Below, one piece after another: positions 33,740 through 43,066 of a stretch of DNA of 48,716 bases. A program made the position numbers and the translations under genes. The notes beneath the pieces are model-generated. The model was not told where the DNA came from. It did no database searches and worked only from the letters and a program-made list of their open reading frames with translations. The stretch's first letter is position 1, and every line of letters begins with the position of its first letter. The DNA comes from JBHJGU01 sp050331475 (GTDB lineage Bacteria; Pseudomonadota; Alphaproteobacteria; Caulobacterales; Maricaulaceae). Location: assembly GCA_050331475.1 (NCBI GenBank), contig JBHJGU010000075.1, positions 1 through 48,716 of the forward strand. Direction: 5' to 3'.

Positions 33740-34993
33740 TTAAGGCCGCGTCTGGCCCGAGCCGCGCACCCGGTATTTAAAGCTGGTCAATTGCTCGAGC
33801 CCGACCGGGCCGCGCGCGTGCATCTTGCCCGTTGCAATACCGATCTCAGCGCCCATGCCGAACTCCCCGCCATCGGAGAACTGGGTCGACGCGTTATGCA
33901 TCACCACCGCGGCGTCCACCCGGTTCAGGAAGGTTTCCGCGACCGCCGCGTTTTCGGTGAGGATGGCGTCGGTGTGCCGCGAGCTGTGTTCATCGATGAA
34001 CGCCAGCGCCTCGTCCGGACCCGAGACGAGCTTCACCGACAGAACGGCGTCGAGATACTCCGTGTCCCAGTCCGTGTCCGAGGCCGGTCGGATACGCGCA
34101 ACGATCGCTTGAGCCTCCGGTTCGCCGCGCAGCTCGCAGTCCGGCGCCGCCTCTGCGAGTTGGGGCAGAAACGCCGGCGCGATGGCGCGGTCGATCACCA
34201 GACTTTCCGTCGCCCCACAAACCCCCGTCCGGCGCAGTTTGGCGTTGCGCACCACCGCAACGGCCGTCTCAAGATCGGCGTCGGCGTGCACGTAAGTGTG
34301 GCAATTGCCGTCCAAATGCAAAAGCGTGGGAACTTGCGCCTGATCGCGCACCAACGACACCAAGCCCTTGCCGCCGCGCGGGATGGCCAGGTCGACATAC
34401 GCCACGCATTGTAACAAAGCGCGCACCGCATCCCGGTCCGGGGTGTCGACCACTTGCACGCACGCGGCTGGCAGGTCTGCGGCGCGCAGACCCCGCGCCA
34501 AGCACCCCGCAATGATGCGGGAGGACCGAAGGCTCTCCGAGCCGCCGCGCAAAATCACCGCATTGCCCGACTTCAAGCACAGCGCGCCTGCGTCCGCGCC
34601 TACATTGGGCCGGCTTTCATAGACCATGGCGATGACGCCAATGGGCGTGGCGACCCGCTCGATCACCAGCCCGTTGGGGCGCGCCTCCCGGTGCAACAGC
34701 CGTCCGACCGGATCGGGCAGAGCGGCGATCGCCTCCACCGCCGCCGCCATGGCCTCCACCCGGTCCGGCGTCAGCTTTAGGCGATCGAGAAAGGCGGCGG
34801 GTCGACCGGCGGCCTCGGCTTGGGCGACGTCTTTGACGTTTTCGGTGACCAAAGCCTCGGCTTCCTCCCGCAAGGCGGCGGCGGCGCGGCGCAGGGCGGC
34901 GTTTTTCTGCTCCGTTGAGGCGACCGCCAGCGCCGCGGCCGCCGCGCGCGCATTCGCGCCAAGGTCGTTGATGTAAGCGTCAGTCGCGGTCAT
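33740..34993 (-). CDS. proA: Gamma-glutamyl phosphate reductase
   Basis: NADPH-dependent reduction of gamma-glutamyl phosphate to glutamate semialdehyde, the second step of proline synthesis. The 417-residue aldehyde-dehydrogenase-fold enzyme has the catalytic Cys259 in TGVCGATES and the family stretches VATPIGVIAMVYESRPN and VILRGGSES. The start at 34993 (MTATDAYIND) is preceded by AAGGA and preferred over an ATG at 35044, which would overlap proC. It lies 13 bases downstream of proC and forms an operon with it. Confidence 0.95.
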   Translation of the reverse strand: MTATDAYINDLGANARAAAAALAVASTEQKNAALRRAAAALREEAEALVTENVKDVAQAEAAGRPAAFLDRLKLTPDRVEAMAAAVEAIAALPDPVGRLLHREARPNGLVIERVATPIGVIAMVYESRPNVGADAGALCLKSGNAVILRGGSESLRSSRIIAGCLARGLRAADLPAACVQVVDTPDRDAVRALLQCVAYVDLAIPRGGKGLVSLVRDQAQVPTLLHLDGNCHTYVHADADLETAVAVVRNAKLRRTGVCGATESLVIDRAIAPAFLPQLAEAAPDCELRGEPEAQAIVARIRPASDTDWDTEYLDAVLSVKLVSGPDEALAFIDEHSSRHTDAILTENAAVAETFLNRVDAAVVMHNASTQFSDGGEFGMGAEIGIATGKMHARGPVGLEQLTSFKYRVRGSGQTRP

Positions 34994-35006
34994 CGGTGTG
35001 TCCTTA

Positions 35007-35789
35007 TCAGCGAAGTTCGACGGCGCGCGCATAGGCCGCCTCAAGGGTGTCCTGAAACAGCTGTTCGAGCACGCCGTTCCGGCGCAAAGCGTCCAGGCCC
35101 GCTTGGGTGGTCCCGTTCGGGCTTGTCACAGCGTTTCTGAGCGCTTCAAGGCTTTGGTCGCTCGCGTTCTTCGCCAGGGCGACGGCGCCGTCGAGGGTTT
35201 GCAGCACTAAAGCGCGCGCCATGGCGGGCGGGAAGCCCAACCCTTCCGCGGCTTGGGCGTAAACGCGTGCGATCTCAAACACATAACCTGATCCAGACCC
35301 AGCGACCGCGGTGATCCGATCGATCGCGTCCTCATCGTCCAGCCAGAAGGCTTCGCCCGTTGCGCGCGCCAGCGCCTCCGCGCGTGCGCGTTGATCGGGC
35401 GAAGTCTGCGCATTGGCGTAGAGCCCGCACACCGCTTTGCCGACGGTCGCGGGCAGGTTGGGCATTAGCCGAATGATGGCGCGGTCGGGAAACGCCGCTT
35501 CAAGCCGGCTGACCGCCGCACCCGCGGCCAGAGAGACCACGAGCGCGTCCGGCGCGGTCAACGCGTCCAGACCCACGCAGGCCGCGTCGAGGATTTGCGG
35601 TTTGACCGCCAGCACGATCACGTCGAACTGGCGTCCTGTTAGGTCGTCGGGCGCGCGCGCCCACGCGACACCCTCCACGCCAGGATCCGCGTTCGGATCC
35701 AGAACGGTCAATTCGGCGATCTCTTGCGTGGCCCATGCGGTCAGCATGGCCCCACCCATTTTCCCGCAACCGACGAGCAAAAGGCGCAT
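35007..35789 (-). CDS. proC: Pyrroline-5-carboxylate reductase
   Basis: NAD(P)H-dependent reduction of 1-pyrroline-5-carboxylate to proline, the last step of the pathway. The 260-residue protein has the N-terminal Rossmann motif LLVGCGKMGGAML (3-15), the LMPNLPA segment and the C-terminal P5CR dimerisation signature around TSPNGTTQAGLDAL. AAGGAG precedes the ATG. It is the first gene of proC-proA and is divergent from proB across a ~285-base AT-rich gap. Confidence 0.95.
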   Translation of the reverse strand: MRLLLVGCGKMGGAMLTAWATQEIAELTVLDPNADPGVEGVAWARAPDDLTGRQFDVIVLAVKPQILDAACVGLDALTAPDALVVSLAAGAAVSRLEAAFPDRAIIRLMPNLPATVGKAVCGLYANAQTSPDQRARAEALARATGEAFWLDDEDAIDRITAVAGSGSGYVFEIARVYAQAAEGLGFPPAMARALVLQTLDGAVALAKNASDQSLEALRNAVTSPNGTTQAGLDALRRNGVLEQLFQDTLEAAYARAVELR

Positions 35790-36073
35790 AGGGCTCCTTA
35801 TGACAGATCAACGCTCGGCGTCGAGCGTTCAAGGTGGGATAGGCGAAGGGATTTCGAATTTCAAATCATATCCACATCGCGCCAGATTTATGGCAAGCGG
35901 AGCTCTTGAATCTATTTAAAATAATTGGGCGATTTTGCGCTTCTGAAACGCAAGCGGTCGCTGCACTGCAAAAAATTGTTCGCTTAACGAAAAATTTTCC
36001 AATGCGGGCGTTGTTGGGCTGCAGCGATCGCCGTATATCGCGTCACCATTAGAAGCCGCTTTAGGAGTGCTGT
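35790..36073. promoter_or_regulatory. Divergent promoter region between proC and proB
   Basis: About 285 bases without a gene separate the divergent proline genes. Two notably AT-rich stretches stand out (around 35910-35930 and 35970-36000, the latter ttgttcgcttaacgaaaaatttt). These probably hold the two promoters, but no -35/-10 pair with good spacing could be assigned with confidence. Confidence 0.45.
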
Positions 36074-37222
36074 GTGACCCTTCCCAGCCGCATCGTTGTC
36101 AAAGTCGGAACGAGCTTGTTGATCAATCCCGACACGTTATCGGTGCGCTACGCGTTTCTTCATGGCTTGCTCAGCGATATCGCCGCCCTGCGCGCCCAAG
36201 GGTGCGATGTGGTGCTCACATCGTCGGGTGCGGTGGCGGTGGGTCTGCGGGCGCTTGGCTTGACCGCTGAAGCGGTGAGCCTGCAGGACAAGCAGGCGGC
36301 GGCGGCGTGCGGTATGCCCTTGCTGCTCAACGCTTATAAGACGGTTGCCCAGGAATACGGGTTTGATATCGCCCAAGTTCTGGTGACCATTGAGGATATG
36401 GAGCAACGTCGGCGGTTCTTGAACATCAAGTCGACGGTCCGCCGGGTTTTGACCCGCGGCGTCATGCCGATTTTGAACGAAAACGACACCGTCACCACTG
36501 AAGAGCTTCGGGTTGGCGACAATGATCGCCTCGCCGCGAAAGCCGCCGAAATGATCGGAGCCGAAAGCTTGGTGATCCTCACCTCGATTGACGGCCTCTA
36601 TGATCGCAATCCTGAAGACCCCGGTGCGCAATTCGTCGACACCGTCGAGGACGTTTCGGATTACCTCGACGTGACCCGATCGGTCGGCGCGCTCGGCTCG
36701 GGCGGCATGTTGACGAAAATGCTCGCCGCCAACATGGCGCAAAACGCAGGCTGTGAAACGTTAATCGCCTATGGCGCTCTGGAGCGGCCGATCTCGGCGC
36801 CGCTGACCGGCGAGCGTCGTCGGACCCGTTGTCCGGCGAAGGCGCCGCCGCGCTCCGCGTTGAAGCTTTGGCTGGCGAACCGCCTACAGGCGACGGGCGG
36901 TCTCGTGATGAGCGACGCCGCGATCGGGCGATTGGAGACCGGCGGCGTGGAGGCCGCCGACGTTCGCGCGGTCAATGGCGCGTTCCAGAAAGGCGACGTA
37001 GTCCACATCTTTGACGAGGTTGGGGTTGAGCGCGCGCGCGGGCTTGCCAATTTCTCCGCCGACGAAGCCGCTTTATTGGTGCGCCGTCGCGGGGAGCCCG
37101 TCGATGCGCTGCTCGGCTATAAAGCCGAGACGACCCTGATCAACGACGATAATATTTTAGTGCTAAACGACTGTGATTTGACCTTAGACGCGCCGGAAAA
37201 AAACCTGCTCGCGGCGGCTTGA
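36074..37222 (+). CDS. proB: Glutamate 5-kinase with C-terminal PUA domain
   Basis: ATP-dependent phosphorylation of L-glutamate to gamma-glutamyl phosphate, the first and normally proline-inhibited step of proline synthesis. The 382-residue protein has an amino-acid-kinase domain (VVKVGTSLL at 8-16, TSSGAVAVGL, PILNENDTV, GDNDRLAA, GSGGMLTKM) and a PUA domain in the last ~80 residues (RAVNGAFQKGDVVHI). AGGAG lies upstream of the GTG start at 36074. It is encoded opposite proC-proA, so all three enzymes of the pathway are together here. Confidence 0.95.
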   Translation: MTLPSRIVVKVGTSLLINPDTLSVRYAFLHGLLSDIAALRAQGCDVVLTSSGAVAVGLRALGLTAEAVSLQDKQAAAACGMPLLLNAYKTVAQEYGFDIAQVLVTIEDMEQRRRFLNIKSTVRRVLTRGVMPILNENDTVTTEELRVGDNDRLAAKAAEMIGAESLVILTSIDGLYDRNPEDPGAQFVDTVEDVSDYLDVTRSVGALGSGGMLTKMLAANMAQNAGCETLIAYGALERPISAPLTGERRRTRCPAKAPPRSALKLWLANRLQATGGLVMSDAAIGRLETGGVEAADVRAVNGAFQKGDVVHIFDEVGVERARGLANFSADEAALLVRRRGEPVDALLGYKAETTLINDDNILVLNDCDLTLDAPEKNLLAAA

Positions 37223-37354
37223 TACGCTCAAGCTCCGAGGTTTTCGTAGACGTCAACGTCTTAGACCAAAGTCCCTCTGGGCAATAGATGGCTCATCCTC
37301 GACCCTTGGTGCAGCGGATAACAATGTCCGCACCGCCAATGGGGAGGAGCGATC

Positions 37355-37624
37355 GTGTCTCGATCCAATCAAGATATTGACGGGCAAGGCTATTGGGCGG
37401 CGACGTTGCGCCTGACGATCGGCTTGCTCGCCATTTGGTTCGCGGTGTCTTACGGCGCCGGCGTTATGTTCCGCGATTTTTTAGACCAATTCAGCATCGG
37501 CGCCGCGCCTTTGGGGTTTTGGTTCGCTCAACAAGGATCAATCTATGTCTTTGTGGTGCTAATCTTCTATTATTGCTATGCGATGACGCGTATCGAGCGC
37601 AGATTCGGGCTTGAGGAGGAGTAA
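37355..37624 (+). CDS. DUF4212 small subunit of a sodium/solute symporter
   Basis: An 89-residue membrane protein with two hydrophobic helices (LRLTIGLLAIWFAVSYGAGV and the IYVFVVLIFYYCYAM region) and the family ending RIERRFGLEE. DUF4212 proteins are almost always encoded just before VC_2705-type SSS symporters, and this one ends five bases before such a gene. The start is GTG at 37355 after a strong GGGGAGGAG. It is presumed to be an accessory subunit for acetate or other organic-acid uptake. Confidence 0.88.
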   Translation: MSRSNQDIDGQGYWAATLRLTIGLLAIWFAVSYGAGVMFRDFLDQFSIGAAPLGFWFAQQGSIYVFVVLIFYYCYAMTRIERRFGLEEE

Positions 37625-37628
37625 CGCC

Positions 37629-39416
37629 ATGGACCAGATGGATTGGAGTTTTCTCTTCGTTGGTATAACCTTTGCGGTTTATATCGGCATCGCTATTTGG
37701 GCGCGAGCGGGCTCGACCGATGACTTCTACGTCGCCGGCCATGACGTGCCGCCGCTTGTAAACGGTATGGCGACGGGCGCGGACTGGATGTCGGCGGCGT
37801 CGTTCTTGTCCATGGCCGGGTTGATTGCCTTCTTGGGCTACGGCGGGTCGGTTTACCTGATGGGTTGGACCGGTGGCTATGTGCTGTTGGCCTTGCTGCT
37901 TGCGCCGTTCTTGCGCGAATTCGGTAAGTTCACGGTGCCCGACTTTGTCGGTGACCGGTATTATTCGCGGGTCGCGCGGATCGTGGCGGTGATCTGCGCA
38001 CTCTTTGTTTCGTTCACCTATATCGCCGGGCAAATGAAGGGCGTCGGCGTGGCGTTCTCCGGCTTCCTTAACATCCCGTTTGAATGGGGCATCATCATCG
38101 GCATGGTGATCGTGTTCGTTTATGCGGTGTTGGGCGGCATGAAAGGCGTGACCTACACCCAAGTGGCGCAGTATTGCGTGCTGATCTTCGCCTACACCGT
38201 GCCCGCGATCTTCATCTCTTTGATCATCACGGGAAATCCGGTGCCGCAATTGGGCTTTATCTCTAATGCGGCGGGCGAAAGCGTCGCCATGCTGGACAAG
38301 CTCAACACCGTGGTCCGCGATCTGGGCTTTTTGGAATACACCAGTTCCGATAAGTCCAAGATCGACATTTTTTGCATCACGGCAGCTTTGATGTTCGGCA
38401 CCGCCGGTCTGCCTCACGTCATCATCCGGTTTTTCACCGTGCGCAGCGCGCAAGCGGCGCGGTTGTCGGCCGGTTGGGCGTTAGTGTTCATTGCGCTTCT
38501 TTACACCACCGCGCCGGCGGTGGGCGCTTTCGCCCGTTTGAACTTCATCGACACGGTCAATGAAGCCACCTACATCGCCGACGGCGAAAACTATGAAGCG
38601 CGCGCGGCCGAGATCACGGCGGCGGGCGGCAAGCCGGTTCCGGTATGGTACAAAAACTGGGAATCCACCGGCTTGTTGGCGTTCGACGACAAGAACGGCG
38701 ATGGGATCATGCAGTATCGCGGCCCCAACGCAACGGACGGCATCGAGAATGAAGTCGATCCGAGCCGGGACATCTTCGTGCTGGCCAATCCGCAGATCGC
38801 GCAACTGCCCGGTTGGGTGATTGGTCTGGTGGTTGCTGGCGGCATGGCGGCGGCGCTGTCCACCGCGGCTGGATTGCTGATGGTGATCTCGTCTGCGGTG
38901 AGCCACGATTTGTGCCGGCGGACCTTCTTCCCGCAAATGACCGATAAGACCGAGCTCTTGGTCGCGCGTTTTGCGGCCGCAGGCGCGGTGTTTGCGGCGG
39001 GGCTCTTAGGTTTGTTCGCTTCCCAATTGGGCTTTGTGGCCCAAGTGGTGGCGTTCGCCTTCGGCCTTGCGGCGGCGTCGTTGTTCCCCGTCATCGTTCT
39101 AGGGATTTTCTGGAAGCGGATGAACCGTGAAGGCGCGATCACGTCGATGATGTTCGGCTTGCTCTCCACCTTCGCTTACATCTACTACTTCAAGTTCGGC
39201 GGCGGCACGCCCGACCAGCACTTCTTGAGCGTGTCGCCCGAAGGCATTGGCTTTGTCTTCATGTGGGTGTCCATGGTTTTGGGTGTGGTGGTTTCGCTGG
39301 TCACCCAAGCCCCGCCCCAGGACATTCAAGACCTGGTCGAGGATATTCGGGTGCCTGGGACCCGCCAGCCCCACGGGGTGGCCGACCAAGGCATGGCGCC
39401 AATGCCGGCGGAATAA
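37629..39416 (+). CDS. actP: Sodium:solute symporter, VC_2705/ActP-like acetate permease
   Basis: A 595-residue inner-membrane SSS transporter with about 13 membrane helices. It has the SSS signature near the N-terminus (DDFYVAGHDVPPLVNGMATG, then ADWMSAASFLSMAGL) and a large extramembrane loop (residues ~320-380) typical of the VC_2705 subfamily. The ATG at 37629 follows GAGGAGG. Partner DUF4212 is immediately upstream. The kinase CrbS, the regulator CrbR and acetyl-CoA synthetase are downstream, so acetate is the probable substrate. The gene symbol is given by analogy. A classical rho-independent terminator follows. Confidence 0.82.
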   Translation: MDQMDWSFLFVGITFAVYIGIAIWARAGSTDDFYVAGHDVPPLVNGMATGADWMSAASFLSMAGLIAFLGYGGSVYLMGWTGGYVLLALLLAPFLREFGKFTVPDFVGDRYYSRVARIVAVICALFVSFTYIAGQMKGVGVAFSGFLNIPFEWGIIIGMVIVFVYAVLGGMKGVTYTQVAQYCVLIFAYTVPAIFISLIITGNPVPQLGFISNAAGESVAMLDKLNTVVRDLGFLEYTSSDKSKIDIFCITAALMFGTAGLPHVIIRFFTVRSAQAARLSAGWALVFIALLYTTAPAVGAFARLNFIDTVNEATYIADGENYEARAAEITAAGGKPVPVWYKNWESTGLLAFDDKNGDGIMQYRGPNATDGIENEVDPSRDIFVLANPQIAQLPGWVIGLVVAGGMAAALSTAAGLLMVISSAVSHDLCRRTFFPQMTDKTELLVARFAAAGAVFAAGLLGLFASQLGFVAQVVAFAFGLAAASLFPVIVLGIFWKRMNREGAITSMMFGLLSTFAYIYYFKFGGGTPDQHFLSVSPEGIGFVFMWVSMVLGVVVSLVTQAPPQDIQDLVEDIRVPGTRQPHGVADQGMAPMPAE

Positions 39417-39447
39417 CCGACCTCACTCAAGGTCTGATCTTCTTCAG

Positions 39448-39473
39448 CGGCTCCTTCGGGAGCCGTTTTTTTT
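39448..39473 (+). terminator. Rho-independent terminator after the acetate symporter gene
   Basis: A cggctcc-ttcg-ggagccg stem with a UUCG tetraloop (39448-39465) is followed directly by eight T residues (39466-39473), textbook for an intrinsic terminator. It separates the symporter operon from the kinase gene. Confidence 0.95.
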
Positions 39474-39565
39474 GTTATCTCTATGACGCGCCAAGCAATC
39501 TCCGACCAAAGCCTGACTTGCGGGCTCGGACTTGGGCCTTCAAATTGCCCGCAGGAGGGACGCGT

Positions 39566-42500
39566 ATGCCCGCTTGGCTGATTCTCAGCGTAACGACGGC
39601 CTATGTTGCGGGCCTGTTCGTGATCGCATGGCGTGGCGATCGCCGGGCGGAGCGCTGGGGCTACGTCCAAAGTCCATGGATCTACGCGCTTGGGCTAGCG
39701 GTCTACTGCACCTCGTGGACGTATTTCGGGGCGGTCGGCACCGCCGTCTCCAGCGGTTGGGATTATCTGCCGATCTATCTGGGCCCGGCGCTGGTGCTGG
39801 TGATTTGGCCTGATGTGGTGCGCCGCATCGCCGAAGCGGCCCAGCGGGAGAACGCCGCCTCGCTGTCCGATTTCCTGTCCGCCCGCTATGGCAAGAGCCG
39901 CGGGGTGGCTGCGCTCGCGGCCATCGCGGCGGTGCTCGGCGCGCTGCCCTATATCGCGCTCCAGCTCAAATCCGTCAGCATGAGCTTGCAAGCCTTGACC
40001 GCTCAGGACGGCTCGATAGGCCCGTCGGCGAATGAAAGCGTGTTGTTGGTCGCCCTCGCCATGGCGGCGTTCGTCATCCTGTTTGGCGCGCGCCACGCCG
40101 ACGCCACACGGCGCAATGCCGGGCTTATGCGCGTGATCGCGTTCGAAGCCATTGTGAAGCTGTCGGTTTTGGTGATGGTGGCGGTGCTCTCGCTCGGCGT
40201 TTTGGCGGACGCGGGCGACGCCGCGCCCACCGCAGCGAGCGTTTTCGGCGCGCCCACCCTGTCGGGCCGCTTCATCACCCTGACCTTACTCGCTATGGGG
40301 GCCATTCTTTGCCTGCCGCGCCAGTTCCATGTCGCCTTTATTCAGCGCGGCGGGGATCGCGATCTCGCCCGCGCGCGCTGGGTGTTTCCGCTCTATTTGG
40401 CCGCCACCAGCCTGGTCGTGATCCCGATCGCCTTGGCGGGGCTGGCCAGCCTGCCGGCGGGGGCGTCCCCGGACTTGTTCGTTCTGCACCTGCCTCTGGC
40501 GCAAGGGGACGGATGGTTGGGCCTGGCGGTGTTTCTCGGCGGCTTCTCGGCGGCGACCGCTATGGTGATCGTCTCTACCATGGCGCTCTCGCCCATGGTG
40601 ACCCACGATTTGGTCGTCCCCGTGATCACCCAATCGGGGCGCTGGGTGCGGCTGGGCGAGAACGCTGCGGCGCGACTGGTCATGATCCGGCGGGTTGTGA
40701 TCTTGGTCTTGGTCCTGCTCGCCTATGGCTATTACCGGGTCGCGCCGGGTGAGAGCCTGGCCGCCATCGGGCTTTTGTCGTTCGCCGCCGCCGTACAGTT
40801 CGCACCCGCGCTAATCGGGGCGGTCTATTGGCGCGGGGGTAAGCGCGCAGGCGTGCTGTTCGGCTTGTCCGCGGGCATGCTGGTTTGGGCCTATGCCTTG
40901 TTTCTGCCTGCGGTGATCGGGGCGGAGACGATGGCCCAGGCGCTGCCCGCAGCCCTTAACCCCCAAGCGCTCTTTGGCGAGCCGTTGGGCGATCCGCTGA
41001 CCCATGGCGTGGTGTGGAGCTTAGGCGTCAATGTGGCGCTCTTCGTCATCGTATCCGCGGCGAGCCGCGAGCGCCTGCGCGATCGGATCCAAGCGGTCGC
41101 CTTCGCCGGAGAGCGTGCGGGGCGGCACGGCGAGCCCCATGATTTAGGCGGACCGGCGCAGTCGATTAGCCCCGACACCTTAAAGGCGTTGCTGGCACGG
41201 TTCTTAACGCCGAGCGCGGTAGAGGCGGCCTTCGACGCGCTTGAGACGGAAACCGGGGTAAAGACCTCCGGCGACGCGCCCGCGGATTGGCGCTTTGTTC
41301 AGCGCGCAGAGCGGTTGCTGGCGGGCGCATTGGGTGCGTCCTCCGCCCGGGTGGTGATGGCCTCGCTGATCAGCGGCTCGGACGTCGATATCGGGGATCT
41401 CCTGTCAATCCTGGATCATAAGACCCAAGCGGAACGGTTTGACCGGCACATGCTCCAATCCATGCTCGAGACCATGTCCCAGGGCATTTCGGTCGTCGAC
41501 CAAGACCAACGCTTGGTGGCGTGGAATGGCGCTTACTTGGATCTTTTCCATTACCCCGACGATTTAGTTTGCGTCGGTCGCCCGGTCGAAGACCTGATCG
41601 CGTACAATTCGGAGACGGGCTGGATCGCTGGAGACCCGGAACGCGCGGCGCGCCGACGGTTGAACCACATGAAGGCCGGCACCCCGCACGCCTATGAGCG
41701 GCTGAACCCTGATGGCCGCTACATCCGCATTATCGGCACCCCCATGCCGGGGGGCGGCTACGTCACGACGTATGCTGACATCACCGCGGACAAGAAACGC
41801 GAACACCAATTGGTCGAACTCGCGGAAAGCTTGGAAGCCCGCGTGCGGGCGCGGACCCATGAGTTGGAGACCATGGCTCAGGACCTCGACGCCGCGCGCA
41901 AAGACGCCGAGGGCGCAAACGCCTCCAAGACCCGGTTCCTGGCGGCGGCGAGCCATGATCTCCTCCAGCCGCTCAACGCCGCTCGGCTCTTTCTTGGCGC
42001 AATCGATCCCGGGCGCGGCGCCGCGGGACAAGTCAACGCCCAACGCATCGCCAAAGCCGATCGCGCCATCCAATCTGCGGATAATTTGCTCAAGGGACTG
42101 CTGGATATCTCCCGATTGGACCATGGCGATATCGAAGCCCACCCGAAAGTGTTCCCCATCGCACCGCTTTTAGAGGACTTGGTCGATGAGGCTGCGCCCA
42201 TGGCGGAAAAAGCCGGGTTGAGCCTTCAAGTGGCGCCGAGTTCGCTCTGGGTGTCCGCTGATCCCGATTTTCTTCAGAGCATTGTGCGGAATTTCCTCTC
42301 CAACGCGAGGCGTTACACCCGCGACGGCGGGGTGTTGGTGGGCGCGCGTCGGGTCGGTGATCAGGTGCGCATTGAGGTGCGTGACACTGGTCCGGGCATC
42401 GCGCCCGACCGCCAGGCGCTGTTATTTGACGAGTTCCAACGCTTTGAGGACGCCGACAACATGGGCGTGCGTGGCGCGGGACTCGGGCTCTCTGTGGCGC

Positions 42501-43066
42501 GTCGTTTAGCGTACCTGATGGGGGCGGAGATTGGCGTGCGCTCCACCGTCGGACGGGGCAGCGCTTTTTACCTGACCGTGCCGCGCGCGGCGCCGGCGGG
42601 TGCGAACGTCACCGTCCAAGCGCCCGCGCGCAACACCCAACCCGACGGTTTTGCGGGGCTGAAAATCCTCTGCGTCGACGACGAGGCGGCAATCTTAGAG
42701 GCTATGGCCGCATTATTGTCGCGGTGGGGCTGCGAAGCGCTGGTCGCGCTGTCACCGGGGGAGGCGGCCGCGCTCGCTCGAACCGATCGCATTGACGGGG
42801 TGATCGCGGATTTGCAACTCGGCGACGCCCAGCAGGACGGTCTCGGTCTGATCGATCGCCTGCGCAGTGAATTCGGAACGGCTGCGCCGTGTCTTTTACT
42901 GACCGCTCGGGCGGATGCGGATATTGACGCCCGCGCGAGCGCCCGCAATGTGCGCGTCATGCGCAAACCGGCGGACACCGAACATTTGAAAGATTTCCTC
43001 GCCAGCTGCGCCCGGGCGCGGGCTCAGGCCGGTGAGGGCTCGTCCAAGGTGGTCGCCGTTTTGTAA
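39566..43066 (+). CDS. crbS: Hybrid sensor histidine kinase with SLC5-type transmembrane domain (CrbS-like)
   Basis: A 1166-residue protein with these domains in order: an SSS/SLC5-like membrane domain with ~13 helices (1-~520), a linker, a PAS domain (~628-745, GISVVDQDQRLVAWN), a coiled coil, HisKA with phospho-acceptor His797 (AAASHDLLQPLNA), HATPase_c (N-box SNARRYT, DTGPGI, GAGLGLSV) and a C-terminal receiver (CVDDE, phospho-accepting Asp1082 in VIADLQL, Lys in MRKP). This is the architecture of CrbS, which with CrbR controls acetyl-CoA synthetase. The ATG at 39566 after GGAGGGA is chosen. The frame is open far upstream but that part overlaps the previous gene and terminator. It converges with crbR, overlapping it by 43 bases. 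Confidence 0.9.
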   Translation: MPAWLILSVTTAYVAGLFVIAWRGDRRAERWGYVQSPWIYALGLAVYCTSWTYFGAVGTAVSSGWDYLPIYLGPALVLVIWPDVVRRIAEAAQRENAASLSDFLSARYGKSRGVAALAAIAAVLGALPYIALQLKSVSMSLQALTAQDGSIGPSANESVLLVALAMAAFVILFGARHADATRRNAGLMRVIAFEAIVKLSVLVMVAVLSLGVLADAGDAAPTAASVFGAPTLSGRFITLTLLAMGAILCLPRQFHVAFIQRGGDRDLARARWVFPLYLAATSLVVIPIALAGLASLPAGASPDLFVLHLPLAQGDGWLGLAVFLGGFSAATAMVIVSTMALSPMVTHDLVVPVITQSGRWVRLGENAAARLVMIRRVVILVLVLLAYGYYRVAPGESLAAIGLLSFAAAVQFAPALIGAVYWRGGKRAGVLFGLSAGMLVWAYALFLPAVIGAETMAQALPAALNPQALFGEPLGDPLTHGVVWSLGVNVALFVIVSAASRERLRDRIQAVAFAGERAGRHGEPHDLGGPAQSISPDTLKALLARFLTPSAVEAAFDALETETGVKTSGDAPADWRFVQRAERLLAGALGASSARVVMASLISGSDVDIGDLLSILDHKTQAERFDRHMLQSMLETMSQGISVVDQDQRLVAWNGAYLDLFHYPDDLVCVGRPVEDLIAYNSETGWIAGDPERAARRRLNHMKAGTPHAYERLNPDGRYIRIIGTPMPGGGYVTTYADITADKKREHQLVELAESLEARVRARTHELETMAQDLDAARKDAEGANASKTRFLAAASHDLLQPLNAARLFLGAIDPGRGAAGQVNAQRIAKADRAIQSADNLLKGLLDISRLDHGDIEAHPKVFPIAPLLEDLVDEAAPMAEKAGLSLQVAPSSLWVSADPDFLQSIVRNFLSNARRYTRDGGVLVGARRVGDQVRIEVRDTGPGIAPDRQALLFDEFQRFEDADNMGVRGAGLGLSVARRLAYLMGAEIGVRSTVGRGSAFYLTVPRAAPAGANVTVQAPARNTQPDGFAGLKILCVDDEAAILEAMAALLSRWGCEALVALSPGEAAALARTDRIDGVIADLQLGDAQQDGLGLIDRLRSEFGTAAPCLLLTARADADIDARASARNVRVMRKPADTEHLKDFLASCARARAQAGEGSSKVVAVL

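Noticed and set aside
39263..39565. Extended N-terminus of the CrbS-like kinase
   Set aside because: The frame is open, but this part overlaps the symporter gene and its rho-independent terminator. A good ribosome-binding site and family-like start occur at 39566.
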